From an uncultured Oscillospiraceae bacterium (lineage in GTDB: Bacteria > Bacillota > Clostridia > Oscillospirales > Oscillospiraceae): a stretch of DNA of 22,275 bases. The position numbers were made by a program, and so were the translations under genes. Shown piece by piece: positions 1 to 7,169 of this stretch. A model generated the notes under the pieces. It was not told the DNA's origin. It saw nothing but the letters and a program-made list of their open reading frames with translations, and did not search any database. The DNA is taken from NCBI GenBank assembly GCA_934589145.1, contig CAKTNW010000033.1, positions 1 to 22,275 of the forward strand. The letters are read 5' to 3'. How positions within the stretch are numbered: position 1 is the first letter of the stretch; every line of letters starts with the position of its first letter.

Positions 1-58
1 AGGTATCCAGTCCACCGGAGTAGGCCAGTACGATCTTCTTGATATCTGTATGTTTCAT
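1..58 (-). CDS. argG: Argininosuccinate synthase, N-terminal fragment
   Basis: Only the first 19 codons are inside the window; the gene runs off the left edge. The reverse strand reads MKHTDIKKIVLAYSGGLDT, the conserved N-terminus of argininosuccinate synthase, with the ATP-pyrophosphatase P-loop SGGLDT. The enzyme joins citrulline and aspartate, using ATP, in cytoplasmic arginine synthesis. The ATG at 58-56 follows a strong AAGGAGGAA ribosome site about 8 bases upstream. A consensus promoter lies just ahead and an ARG-box-like sequence lies further upstream, so arginine control is plausible. The family is clear from the motif, but the rest of the protein cannot be checked here. Confidence 0.88.
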   Translation of the reverse strand, partial: MKHTDIKKIVLAYSGGLDT

Positions 59-99
59 GGTGTGTTCCTCCTTGAATGTTTATGTAATTCATGTGCATG

Positions 100-127
100 A
101 TTATACGCAGTATTCAGGAAATGTCAA
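100..127 (-). promoter_or_regulatory. argG promoter
   Basis: On the minus strand there is a perfect TTGACA (127-122), a 16-base spacer and a perfect TATAAT (105-100). It lies about 40 bases upstream of the argG start codon. It is the only obvious promoter in the gap between argG and trmD. Confidence 0.8.
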
Positions 128-229
128 GGGGGTTTTTGAGATTTTCCAGTGTTTTTATGCAAATGCACATGTGATATCCGTGTAATTATCCGCCCGTTAT
201 GCAATTCGATGGGTAATTATGCATATGAG

Positions 230-247
230 AATGAATATACATGCAGG
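230..247. promoter_or_regulatory. Possible ArgR/AhrC operator (ARG box)
   Basis: The 18-mer here includes ATGAATATACATGCA and matches the Bacillus-type ARG box CATGAATAAAAATKCAAK at about 14 of 18 positions by eye. It sits roughly 100 bases upstream of the argG -35 element. That distance is longer than usual for simple repression, so this is a suggestion only. The rest of the 128-270 stretch shows nothing else clear. Confidence 0.33.
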
Positions 248-274
248 AGCGGCCGGATGTATGGCTCTGATGAT

Positions 275-312
275 AAAAACCCCGGCTGCTCCACGGAACA
301 GCCGGGGTTTTT
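275..312 (-). terminator. Intrinsic terminator of rimM-trmD
   Basis: A perfect 14-bp stem (275-288 with 299-312) has a 10-base loop. On the minus strand it ends in a run of T. The right-hand arm includes the first two bases of the reverse-complemented trmD stop codon, so the hairpin starts while the last codon is still being read. Confidence 0.9.
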
Positions 313-1099
313 ATTCTTCTGTTGGCTTTGGATTCTCCGCCTGCATGGCGGCGAATTCGGCCTTGGCCTCGGCCAGAACCTTGCGGTCATGCTTGGTGGT
401 CAGCGTCTTTTCATCGAACTTGGCGAACATGTCCGGGCGGCGCAGCATGGTGCGCTTATAGCTCTCCTTCTTCCGCCAGTCCGCCACGTTGCCGTGATGG
501 CCGCTCAGCAGCACGGCGGGCACCTTGCGGCCGTGCCACTCCTCGGGCCGGGAGTACTGAGGATACTCCAGCAGGCCGTCCCAGTGGCTCTCCTCGGTGT
601 AGCAACTCTCCTCCGGCAGCACGCCGGGCACCATGCGGCATAGGCAGTCCGCCACCGCCATGGCGGGGATCTCGCCGCCGGTCAGCACGAAATCGCCCAG
701 CGACAGCTCCTCGTCCACGCACTCCTCCAGGAACCGCTCGTCCACGCCCTCATAGTGGCCGCAGACCAGGATCAGATGGTCGTATTTCTCCTTGATCTCA
801 CGGGCCACCTGCTGGTCGAAGGTGCGGCCGCAGGGGGACATGTAGATGGTGTGTACCCGCTGGCCCGCTTCGTCGCAGATGTGCTGCCAGCAGCGGTACA
901 GGGGGTCGGCCTGCATCACCGCGCCCCGGCCGCCGCCGTAGGGATAGTCGTCCACCTGCATCTGCTTGTTGGTGGTATAGTCCCGGATCTGGTGGGTGGC
1001 GATGGTGATATAGCCCCGCTCCTGCGCCCGGCCGATGATGGACTGATCCATCATGGCGTGGATGGCGTCGGGGAACAGCGTCATAATGTCAATTCTCAT
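311..1099 (-). CDS. trmD: tRNA (guanine-37-N1)-methyltransferase
   Basis: TrmD uses S-adenosylmethionine to methylate G37 next to the anticodon of tRNAs reading CNN and related codons, which prevents +1 frameshifting. The 262-residue product carries the family hallmarks in order: MRIDIMTLFPD at the N-terminus, a YGGGRGAVM loop, VCGHYEGVDERF, and the trefoil-knot cofactor loop LSLGDFVLTGGEIPAM. Length is normal for the family. I chose the ATG at 1099 rather than the TTG one codon earlier; it has a GAAAGGA ribosome site about 11 bases upstream. The gene overlaps the end of rimM by 11 bases, so the two are translationally coupled. The usual rplS neighbour is absent; a strong terminator follows directly. 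Confidence 0.96.
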   Translation of the reverse strand: MRIDIMTLFPDAIHAMMDQSIIGRAQERGYITIATHQIRDYTTNKQMQVDDYPYGGGRGAVMQADPLYRCWQHICDEAGQRVHTIYMSPCGRTFDQQVAREIKEKYDHLILVCGHYEGVDERFLEECVDEELSLGDFVLTGGEIPAMAVADCLCRMVPGVLPEESCYTEESHWDGLLEYPQYSRPEEWHGRKVPAVLLSGHHGNVADWRKKESYKRTMLRRPDMFAKFDEKTLTTKHDRKVLAEAKAEFAAMQAENPKPTEE

Positions 1100-1595
1100 C
1101 AACAGCCAGTCCTTTCATCATGTGTACCCGCACCACGCCTGCGTCGATGTCCACCGACGCGATGAATACCCCCGGCACGGCGGGGATCAGATACTCCCGG
1201 CTGCCCTTCACCTCATAGACCTTGTGGGCGGGATAGTGCAGCACCCGCGTCAGCTTGCCGATCTCCTCGCCGGTGGCGTCGTCCAGCACGGCGCAGCCCT
1301 CCAGCTCCACGTCGAAGTACTCGCCCTCCGGCAGTTCCACGTCGTCGGCGTAGATGGCCACCGTCTTGCCCTTCAGGGCCAGGGCGGCGTCCATGTCCTC
1401 CACCCCCGGCAGCGTCAGCAGCAGCACGGATTTGTGGACACGGGAGGAGAGCACCTCCGTCTCCTTGCCGCCGATGCAGAACCGGTCGAACTCCGCCAGA
1501 AAGGCGGGGTCGAACCCCACGGGGTTCAGCTTCACCTCGCCCCGGATGCCGTGTGCGTTGACGATGGTGCCAACATTGATGCGTTCCTGTTTCAT
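1089..1595 (-). CDS. rimM: 16S rRNA processing protein RimM
   Basis: RimM is a maturation factor for the head of the 30S subunit. It binds ribosomal protein S19 and helps 16S rRNA processing. The 168-residue product begins MKQERINVGTIVNAHGIRGE, the typical RimM N-terminal barrel start. It has a second beta-barrel (PRC-like) domain around residues 95-165 containing GEIGKLTRVLHYPAHKVYEV and IPAVPGVF. The ATG at 1595 has AGGAG about 11 bases upstream; longer readings upstream run through repeat DNA and are not believable. It forms a two-gene unit with trmD, the standard pairing. No convincing promoter was found directly upstream, where repeats fill the gap to the next gene. Confidence 0.95.
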   Translation of the reverse strand: MKQERINVGTIVNAHGIRGEVKLNPVGFDPAFLAEFDRFCIGGKETEVLSSRVHKSVLLLTLPGVEDMDAALALKGKTVAIYADDVELPEGEYFDVELEGCAVLDDATGEEIGKLTRVLHYPAHKVYEVKGSREYLIPAVPGVFIASVDIDAGVVRVHMMKGLAVDEN

Positions 1596-1610
1596 ATGGT
1601 AAACACTCCT

Positions 1611-1675
1611 GAAATTGTGGTTTTGAGACAGCGGGGTGCAGTCACCCCCGCCATGCGACCGAAATTGTGGTTTTG
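1611..1675. repeat. 15-bp direct repeat pair in rimM leader
   Basis: GAAATTGTGGTTTTG occurs at 1611-1625 and again at 1661-1675, exactly 50 bases apart, directly upstream of the rimM ribosome site. The role is unknown; it may be part of the neighbouring intergenic repeat. Confidence 0.75.
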
Positions 1676-1707
1676 CGGTAGGATGAGGATGGGTTCGCGA
1701 ACCTCTC

Positions 1708-1792
1708 GTAGGGGCCGATGCCCACATCGGCCCGCCGTTTTACCGAAAAATCCATCAAAACTGTGCGGGGCGATGTGGGCATCGCCCCCTAC
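1708..1792. repeat. REP-like intergenic palindrome, copy 1
   Basis: Two inverted halves, 1708-1735 and 1765-1792, each start or end with GTAGGGG/CCCCTAC. Each holds an inner small palindrome (GATGCCCACATC or its complement). The spacer contains TTTTACCG. The same layout recurs at 3771-3855 and, in variants, at 13.1, 17.0 and 18.4 kb. With the direct repeat it fills most of the 250-base gap between rimM and the next gene. Confidence 0.85.
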
Positions 1793-1846
1793 AAAATGAC
1801 ATGAGACACCAAACCCCCGCAACAAAATCAAAGATTTCCTGCCAGC

Positions 1847-2173
1847 TCACACCGCCGGTTCCAGCCAGCCCAGGGAGAACTGCATCATCACCCGCAGGAT
1901 GTAATACAGCGCCAGCGCCGCGATGGAGAAGATCAGTCCCATCAGCGCCAGCACGCTCTGCCGCCGGTAGTACCGCACACCCGCCACCACCATGGCCACC
2001 ACGTCGGACACGATGGGCAGGATCAGCATAATGGTAGAGGGCACCATGGTGGCCCAGCTATACCCCCCGATGATCAGCGACGCCAGCTCCGCCAGATCGT
2101 AGGCGAACACCGGCCAGATCAGGTTGATCACCCCGTGGATGAACGAGCGCAGATCGCTCCAGTCCTGCTTCAT
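1847..2173 (-). CDS. Small integral membrane protein, unknown
   Basis: This 108-residue protein has about three hydrophobic segments: roughly residues 12-38 (interrupted), 43-65 and 72-100. A short basic stretch, RYYRRQ, lies between the last two. No enzyme motif is visible and I do not recognise a family. Its ATG overlaps the stop of the upstream gene in an ATGA arrangement, so the two are almost certainly co-translated. Together they form a two-gene membrane unit between rimM-trmD and the LysR gene. The stop falls in AT-poor DNA with no clear terminator. Confidence 0.75.
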   Translation of the reverse strand: MKQDWSDLRSFIHGVINLIWPVFAYDLAELASLIIGGYSWATMVPSTIMLILPIVSDVVAMVVAGVRYYRRQSVLALMGLIFSIAALALYYILRVMMQFSLGWLEPAV

Positions 2174-2694
2174 GGCCGGGTCTCCTGACGGCGGATCTCC
2201 TCCACCCGGTCGATGCAGAAGTAGTCCCGGCGCTTGGCCTGTACCCGGCCCGTCACATAGATGAAGTCGCCCTTCTTCAGCCGGGGCAGCAGCCCGTCGG
2301 GATCGTCAAACCCCGCCAGGTCGATCTCCAGGCCGAAGGCGGTGTCCAGCATACCATCCTCGTTGATCCGCCAGTAGGGGAACCACAGCGACACGCTTCG
2401 GTCGGCATACTTGCCCTGCTGGCCCTTCACATATTCCGCGGCCACCTGCTCGAAGCTCATGGGCACCACCTCGCCGTCGGGCATGTGGAAGTACATGCCG
2501 CCGTACAGGCGGCGCAGCCGCTTGGTGCGTTGGGTGGTGTGTGCCGCCACAAAGGCCAGCATCAGCACCATGAACACCACGCCGTACTTCCCCTGCCCCA
2601 TCACCAGGCACACGATGGCCATGATGACGCCGGTGACAAGGATCACCTTATTGGCTAAGTCCTGGTTGTTCCAGGCACGTTTGATCTGCTGCAT
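2170..2694 (-). CDS. Membrane protein with C-terminal OB-like domain, unknown
   Basis: The 174-residue product has two adjacent membrane segments near residues 16-52. A soluble domain follows, ending GDFIYVTGRVQAKRRDYFCIDRVEEIR. The pattern 'GDFIYVTGRV...FCIDRVE' resembles an OB-fold strand pair, as in nucleic-acid-binding or NfeD-like domains, but this is a resemblance by eye only. The start follows GAGGTGA with about 5 bases spacing. A good promoter (TTGACG-N17-TACAAT) lies upstream. The stop overlaps the next start (ATGA). It is divergent from the LysR gene, and the intergenic space is short enough for shared control. No function is assigned. Confidence 0.75.
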   Translation of the reverse strand: MQQIKRAWNNQDLANKVILVTGVIMAIVCLVMGQGKYGVVFMVLMLAFVAAHTTQRTKRLRRLYGGMYFHMPDGEVVPMSFEQVAAEYVKGQQGKYADRSVSLWFPYWRINEDGMLDTAFGLEIDLAGFDDPDGLLPRLKKGDFIYVTGRVQAKRRDYFCIDRVEEIRRQETRP

Positions 2695-2731
2695 ACGGTC
2701 ACCTCAATATTTTGTATGAATCGCTCAACTG

Positions 2732-2760
2732 ATTGTACCACACGGCGGGAAAAACGTCAA
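2732..2760 (-). promoter_or_regulatory. Promoter of the two-gene membrane unit
   Basis: On the minus strand TTGACG (2760-2755), a 17-base spacer and TACAAT (2737-2732) lie about 38 bases upstream of the 2694 start. The promoter is back to back with the LysR promoter. Confidence 0.75.
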
Positions 2761-2768
2761 ATTGGGGC

Positions 2769-2796
2769 TTGCATTTGGCGGCATATCTGGTATAAT
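2769..2796 (+). promoter_or_regulatory. Promoter of the LysR-type regulator gene
   Basis: TTGCAT (2769-2774), a 16-base spacer and a perfect TATAAT (2791-2796). It lies 57 bases before the chosen start codon. Confidence 0.78.
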
Positions 2797-2804
2797 TATT
2801 TCAA

Positions 2805-2822
2805 ATGTCAAATTATTGACAT
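2805..2822. promoter_or_regulatory. Palindromic operator in LysR leader
   Basis: ATGTCAA-TTGACAT arms (7 bp each, perfect) are separated by four bases. The site lies at about +3 to +20 relative to the predicted transcription start. This fits an autorepression operator. The site also resembles the T-N11-A shape bound by LysR proteins. Confidence 0.55.
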
Positions 2823-2852
2823 ATCGTTCTATCTTATGAAAGGATGGTTGAA

Positions 2853-3740
2853 ATGGCCGTTAAACTGGAACTCTACAAGGTATTCAAGGAAGTGGCGGAG
2901 GCAGGCAACATCACCGCCGCGGCGCAGGCACTGTACATCAGTCAATCCGCCGTCAGCCAGTCCATCAAGCAGCTGGAGAGCGACCTGCAGACCCGTCTGT
3001 TCGCCCGCAACAGCCGCGGCGTCACGCTGACGGCGGACGGCAAGCTGCTGTATGAATATGTCCGCAGCGCCATCGGCCTGCTGGAGACCGGCGAGGCCAA
3101 GCTGAGCCAGACCCGTGAGCTGCAGATGGGGCACCTGACCATCGGCGCATCCGATACCGTCACCAGCCAGTTCCTGCTGCCCTATCTGGACAGCTTCCAC
3201 AAGCAGTACCCCGCCATTCATATCCAGATCATCTCCGGCCGCAGCCACAAGGTGCTGGGCCTGCTGCAATCCGGCAAGGTGGACATCGCCTTTGCCAGCA
3301 CCCCCGGCGAGGGCAGCTTCGAGACGATCCCCTGCTTCGCCACCCACTCCATCTTTGTGGCAAGCCCCGACTATCCCTGCGACTTCGACCACGTCTATAC
3401 CCTGTCGGAGATCGCGGACTTCCCCCTGATCCTGCTGGAGCGGAAGGCCAGCTCCCGGCTGTATCTGGAGAAGTACTTCCTGCAGAACGGCCTGCGGCTG
3501 AACCCGGAGATCGAGCTGGGCGCCCGCAGCCTGCTGGTGGATCTGGCGGCCATCGGCTTTGGCGTGGCCGGTGTGACGGAGGAGTTCGTCCGCCGCGACC
3601 TGGACAACGGCCGCCTGCGGAAGCTGCAGACCACCTTCGACATCCCGCCCCGCAGCGTGGATATGTGCATCCTCCGTGGCGTACCCCAGACGGCGGCAGC
3701 CCAGCGCTTCGCCGATTTCATCCGGGAGAGCGTAAAGTAA
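2853..3740 (+). CDS. LysR-family transcriptional regulator
   Basis: This 295-residue protein has an N-terminal winged helix-turn-helix (about residues 1-60). It includes the classic AAAQALYISQSAVSQSIKQLE recognition helix region and the LFARNSRGVTLTADG wing. A periplasmic-binding-like effector domain follows (about 90-290), opening GHLTIGASDTV. The ATG at 2853 is chosen over 2844 because AAAGGA lies 8 bases before it, while 2844 falls inside that site. The gene is transcribed away from the membrane pair and toward adenine deaminase. LysR proteins often control a divergent neighbour, so the 2170-2694 unit is the natural candidate target. The effector cannot be read from sequence. Confidence 0.92.
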   Translation: MAVKLELYKVFKEVAEAGNITAAAQALYISQSAVSQSIKQLESDLQTRLFARNSRGVTLTADGKLLYEYVRSAIGLLETGEAKLSQTRELQMGHLTIGASDTVTSQFLLPYLDSFHKQYPAIHIQIISGRSHKVLGLLQSGKVDIAFASTPGEGSFETIPCFATHSIFVASPDYPCDFDHVYTLSEIADFPLILLERKASSRLYLEKYFLQNGLRLNPEIELGARSLLVDLAAIGFGVAGVTEEFVRRDLDNGRLRKLQTTFDIPPRSVDMCILRGVPQTAAAQRFADFIRESVK

Positions 3741-3770
3741 GCTGGCGCAAAATCTGACGTATAGATCACC

Positions 3771-3855
3771 GTAGGGGGCGGCGTCCTCGACGCCCCGCCG
3801 GTTTACCGGAAATGCCATCTTGCGCCGGCGGGCCGTCGAGGACGCCGGCCCCTAC
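3771..3855. repeat. REP-like intergenic palindrome, copy 2
   Basis: Inverted halves begin GTAGGGGGCGGCGTCCTCGA and end with CGAGGACGCCGGCCCCTAC. The spacer contains GGTTTACCGG. Overall size (85 bp) and layout equal copy 1 at 1708-1792, but the inner hairpin sequence differs (GTCCTCGAC instead of GATGCCCACATC). Confidence 0.85.
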
Positions 3856-3876
3856 ATACTTTTATCCTACACACGA

Positions 3877-3907
3877 AACCCCCGCTGCCCGATGGGCAGC
3901 GGGGGTT
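3877..3907 (+). terminator. Terminator after the LysR gene
   Basis: A perfect 14-bp GC-rich stem (3877-3890 with 3894-3907) has a three-base loop, followed on the plus strand by CTTTTG. It also lies just past the end of the convergent adenine deaminase gene and may stop both transcripts. Confidence 0.85.
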
Positions 3908-3931
3908 CTTTTGATTTTGCGCCAGCTATTA

Positions 3932-5662
3932 TTAAATATATCTCTGCGTCGTCACGTCGAACACGCCTCTTGTGGTGATGCGCAGGGTGGGGATCACCGG
4001 CAGGGCCATGAAGCTCAACGTCATGAAGGGGTCGATATCCCGGTTGACACCGGCGGTGAATGCCTTCTCCTTGGCCTCCTCCAGCTTGCGGTTCACCTCC
4101 ACCAGGGGCTCGTCGCTCATGATACCGGCCACCGCCAGCGGCACCTCGCCGGTGACGGCGCCGTCCTGGGCCACCACGATGCCGCCGTTCAGCGCCACCA
4201 CCTGATTGGCGGCAAAGGCCATATCCTCGTCATTGGTACCCACCACGATGATGTTGTGGCTGTCGTGGCTGATGCTGGTGGCCACCGCGCCGTGCTTCAG
4301 GCCGTAGCCCTTGATGTAGCCCAGGCCGATGTGGTGGGTGTTCTTGTGCCGCTCGATGACGGCGATCTTCAGGATGTCATAGTCCACGTCGATGCGGTCG
4401 GTATAGCCGCAGTCGGTGGTGGTGATCTCGCCGTTCACCATGCCGATGACGGCGTGGGGCCGGTTGTCGATGAAGTCGGCGGCGGTCAGCGTGGCCACAT
4501 GGAAGGTGTCGTGGGCGCGGCTCACCAGATAGGGATCCACCTCCGGCACCGGGAAGTCCGTGACCTGGCCGTTCTCGCACATGAGGACGCCCCGCTTATA
4601 GACCTTCTCGATGTTGAAATGCTCAAAGTCGTCGATGATGACGAAGTCGCCCAGATAGCCGGGTGCGATGGCGCCGCGGTTGTTCAGCAGGAAGTACCGT
4701 GCGGCGTTGTGGCAGGCGGCCTTGATGGCGGTGATGGGCTCCACGCCCAGGGAGATGGCCTTCTTCACGATGTAGTCGATGTGGCCCTTCTCCAGCAGGT
4801 CGTTGGGGTGCTTGTCATCGGTGCAGAACATGCAGCGCTCCACATACTTGTCGCACAGCAGCGGCACCAGCGCTTCCAGATTGCGGGCGGCGGTGCCCTC
4901 GCGGATCATGATGAACTGGCCCCGCTGCAGCTTGGCGATGGCGTCGTTGAGATCGTGGCACTCGTGGTCGGAGTACACGCCCGCCGCCACATAGGCGTTC
5001 AGGTCGTTGCCCACCAGGTCGGGGGCGTGGCCGTCGATCTTCTTGTGATGGGCCTGGCTGGCCACGATCTTGGACACCACGTCCGGGTCGCTGTGGATGA
5101 CGCCGTAGGAGTTCATCATCTCGGCCAGGCCCTGCACCCGGGGATGGTCATAGAAGGAGTCGATGGCCCGGTAGTCCAGATTGGCGCCGGACTCGTCCAT
5201 GGGCGTGGCGGGCACGCAGGAGGGCAGCATGAACCGCACGTCCACCGGCAGATCCTCCGTGGCCTGCAGCATGTACTCGATGCCGTCGGTGCCCATGACG
5301 TTGGCGATCTCGTGGGGGTCGGTGATGACGGTGGTGGTGCCGTGGGGCAGCACCGCCCGGGCAAACTCGCTGGGGCTCACCAGCGAGCTCTCCAGATGGA
5401 TGTGGGCGTCCACAAAGCCCGGCAGCACGATCTTGCCGGAGACGTCCACCTCCACGTTGCCGTGGTACTCGCCCATGCCCACGATCAATCCCTCGGCCAC
5501 GGCGATATCCGCCTGACACAGCTCGTTGGAGAACACGTTCACATAGGTGGCGTTCTTCAGCACCAGATCCGCCGGGCGGCGGCCCGCCGCCACCTCGATG
5601 ACGTGGAGCTTCTTATTCAGCTTGCGGTTGATCTTGCCGGCATAGCTCTCTTTGACTGCCAT
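3932..5662 (-). CDS. ade: Adenine deaminase
   Basis: The 576-residue protein matches the amidohydrolase-type adenine deaminase, which converts adenine to hypoxanthine and ammonia for purine salvage in the cytoplasm. Visible features include the N-terminal composite sandwich domain and the metal motif VDAHIHLESS (H87, H89). The motifs PHGTTTVITDPHEIANVMG, IDGHAPDL, SDHEC and TDDKHPNDLL are also present. A C-terminal Ade-specific domain carries the HSHNIIVVGTNDEDM region. Length is standard. The ATG follows GGAGG by 8 bases. The gene stands alone, with its own promoter upstream and a terminator-like hairpin beyond its stop. The leader is AT-rich with small palindromes, which suggests purine-responsive control, but no regulator could be named. 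Confidence 0.95.
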   Translation of the reverse strand: MAVKESYAGKINRKLNKKLHVIEVAAGRRPADLVLKNATYVNVFSNELCQADIAVAEGLIVGMGEYHGNVEVDVSGKIVLPGFVDAHIHLESSLVSPSEFARAVLPHGTTTVITDPHEIANVMGTDGIEYMLQATEDLPVDVRFMLPSCVPATPMDESGANLDYRAIDSFYDHPRVQGLAEMMNSYGVIHSDPDVVSKIVASQAHHKKIDGHAPDLVGNDLNAYVAAGVYSDHECHDLNDAIAKLQRGQFIMIREGTAARNLEALVPLLCDKYVERCMFCTDDKHPNDLLEKGHIDYIVKKAISLGVEPITAIKAACHNAARYFLLNNRGAIAPGYLGDFVIIDDFEHFNIEKVYKRGVLMCENGQVTDFPVPEVDPYLVSRAHDTFHVATLTAADFIDNRPHAVIGMVNGEITTTDCGYTDRIDVDYDILKIAVIERHKNTHHIGLGYIKGYGLKHGAVATSISHDSHNIIVVGTNDEDMAFAANQVVALNGGIVVAQDGAVTGEVPLAVAGIMSDEPLVEVNRKLEEAKEKAFTAGVNRDIDPFMTLSFMALPVIPTLRITTRGVFDVTTQRYI

Positions 5663-5678
5663 AAAATGACCTCCATCG

Positions 5679-5729
5679 CAATAAATTTTATTGATTTCTC
5701 ATATTAGCACAATTTATTGTAAATGTCCA
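5679..5729 (-). promoter_or_regulatory. ade promoter with AT-rich palindromes
   Basis: On the minus strand TGGACA (5729-5724), a 17-base spacer and TAATAT (5706-5701) form a promoter. ACAAT-TT-ATTGT lies in the spacer, and CAATAAA-T-TTTATTG lies between the promoter and the ribosome site. These palindromes could be operators; no known consensus was matched. Confidence 0.6.
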
Positions 5730-5771
5730 TTTCAAATTTGTGGCAGTAATTGGTAAAGGATAAGCTGAAAT

Positions 5772-5799
5772 AATAGCGCCGCCCACCGGCGGCGCTATT
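5772..5799 (-). terminator. Hairpin after the hydrolase gene
   Basis: A perfect 12-bp stem (5772-5783 with 5788-5799) with a CACC loop lies 29 bases past the stop of the 5828-7042 gene. The trailing T run is weak (ATTTCAGCTTAT), so termination is likely but not certain. Confidence 0.6.
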
Positions 5800-5827
5800 G
5801 ACGATGCGGCGATGCATGAAAGCTCCC

Positions 5828-7042
5828 CTATTTCCGCTTTTCCAGGGCCTTCTGTCCCGCCTGATAGAGGTTCCCGGCGGTCTCCTTCAAGGTCTCCGCC
5901 GTCTCCTTCAGCGTCTCCGCCGTGCCCTTCAGACCCTCCTCCGCCGAGCGGAGGAACTCGTCCTTCACGTCCACCATCAGCCGCCGCATGACCTCGGACA
6001 CGATGCCCTTCTGCTTCTCGTCGGCGGCCAGACGGCGCAGGAGATCCTTCTGCCTGACCTCCTCCAGCGAGCGCAGCTTGCCGCCCTGGGTAAACATATC
6101 GAACAGCGCCGCCGAGAATTCCTCCCGCTCCTCGCGGGTCATGGAGGCGATCCACTGGCGCAGCACGTCGTCTGACACCTTTCCCAGCTCCGAGCGCTCC
6201 TCCCGCCGGATGAACTGCCGTCCCTGTACGCCCCAGGTCAGGGGCTCATGCTGCATGACGGCGCGGCTGTTGCTGGCCACCACGGCATAGTCCTCCGTGT
6301 GCTCCAGCAGCACCCCCACGATGGAGGAGGCGGGGATATAGGTGTGCAGCTTTTCGGCAATGCGGCGGTACTCCGCCGTATCGGTCACGTCCTTCCGGAA
6401 GCCGGGGCCGTCGTTGTTGTAGGCGTCCAGCAGCCGGGTGCGCTGCAGCGCCGGATCGATGTGCATGGCGGCGTAGGCCGCCAGATTGCCGCCCTTGGAG
6501 TGGCCGCCGATCCGCAGCGGCCTGCCGGGACAGTGCCGCGCCATGTCCTCCACATAGGCCACGGCCCCCAACTGGGCGGGCACTGCGTCCATAAAGCTGA
6601 GGTTCAGGTTCTCCTTCCACCCCACCAGCGACCGGTCGGTGCCCATAAAGGCGCAGAACAGCGTGCCGTCGGGCACCAGGAAGGACACCGCGTCCAGCTG
6701 CATCTCCTTCTCCTCATCCCGCACCGCCTCATAGCCCAGCATCCGCACGCCGCCGAACCGCCGCGAATCCGCCGCCAGGCGCATCAGGGGGATGTAGTCG
6801 TTGGGGGAGAGGCCCTGCTGCTCGTCCTCCGCCGTCATGCGGGAGGCCACGTCCCCCAGCAGAATGGCCTTCTCCGGCTCACGGGCCGTCAGCTCCGGGA
6901 AGCGCCGGAAGTTCAGATAGGCGATGATGCACAGGATCAGGTTGTCCACCTCGTTGAAGGCGTCCTGGGCGAAGGTGAGATCCCCCCGCCAGCGCAGATA
7001 GTCGAACACCGTGGTCTCCACGGTCTTTTCATTCTTGTCCAT
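5828..7042 (-). CDS. Mbeg1-like (DUF2974) alpha/beta-hydrolase
   Basis: The 404-residue product carries the lipase-type nucleophile elbow GGHSKGGNLAAYAA (Ser182), preceded by a FMGTDRSLVGWKENLNLSF strand-turn region. This is the pattern of the DUF2974/Mbeg1-like family common in Firmicutes. The substrate is unknown; a lipase or esterase role is expected from the fold. Residues 1-50 (FDYLRWRGDLTF...FNEVDNLILCIIAYLNF) also match that family. The C-terminus (about 350-404) is a lysine/glutamate-rich amphipathic helix with a repeated 7-residue AETLKET unit, probably a coiled coil. The start at 7042 is preferred to an upstream ATG at 7090, which falls inside the leader hairpin; AAAGGAGAA lies just ahead of 7042. 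Its own promoter and an unusual leader hairpin precede it. Confidence 0.85.
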   Translation of the reverse strand: MDKNEKTVETTVFDYLRWRGDLTFAQDAFNEVDNLILCIIAYLNFRRFPELTAREPEKAILLGDVASRMTAEDEQQGLSPNDYIPLMRLAADSRRFGGVRMLGYEAVRDEEKEMQLDAVSFLVPDGTLFCAFMGTDRSLVGWKENLNLSFMDAVPAQLGAVAYVEDMARHCPGRPLRIGGHSKGGNLAAYAAMHIDPALQRTRLLDAYNNDGPGFRKDVTDTAEYRRIAEKLHTYIPASSIVGVLLEHTEDYAVVASNSRAVMQHEPLTWGVQGRQFIRREERSELGKVSDDVLRQWIASMTREEREEFSAALFDMFTQGGKLRSLEEVRQKDLLRRLAADEKQKGIVSEVMRRLMVDVKDEFLRSAEEGLKGTAETLKETAETLKETAGNLYQAGQKALEKRK

Positions 7043-7066
7043 GGCGTTCTCCTTTGTCTTTGGTTT

Positions 7067-7120
7067 GGTACCATCGAATAACAAGGGCAAACACGCCTGC
7101 CCTTGTTATTCGATGGTACC
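7067..7120 (-). promoter_or_regulatory. Perfect 23-bp hairpin at the 5' end of the hydrolase mRNA
   Basis: 7067-7089 and 7098-7120 are exact inverted complements with an 8-base loop. The predicted transcription start lies at about the outer edge of the stem (near 7117). The hairpin would therefore form the very 5' end of the mRNA and finish about 10 bases before the ribosome site. It could stabilise the message or act as a thermosensor or protein target. It has no T run, so it is not a terminator in this direction. Confidence 0.8.
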
Positions 7121-7123
7121 GGT

Positions 7124-7152
7124 ATCATACCATATTTCCCTTATAGACGCAA
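7124..7152 (-). promoter_or_regulatory. Promoter of the hydrolase gene
   Basis: On the minus strand TTGCGT (7152-7147), a 17-base spacer and TATGAT (7129-7124) precede the leader hairpin. Confidence 0.7.
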
Positions 7153-7169
7153 GCTTCTGGCAGGCGCGG

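Larger units (their letters stand above)
3741..3926. repeat. 14-bp inverted repeat framing a REP element and terminator
   Basis: GCTGGCGCAAAATC at 3741-3754 is repeated perfectly and inverted at 3913-3926. The first copy starts immediately after the LysR stop codon. The framed 158 bases hold REP-like copy 2 and the terminator. The arrangement looks like a palindromic element inserted in, or grown from, the original terminator area. Confidence 0.8.

Noticed and set aside
3812..5707. Long 631-codon plus-strand open frame opposite adenine deaminase
   Set aside because: It is a mirror frame of the GC-rich ade gene, with His/Val/Asp-rich low-complexity sequence and no ribosome site. Adenine deaminase on the other strand is unmistakable.
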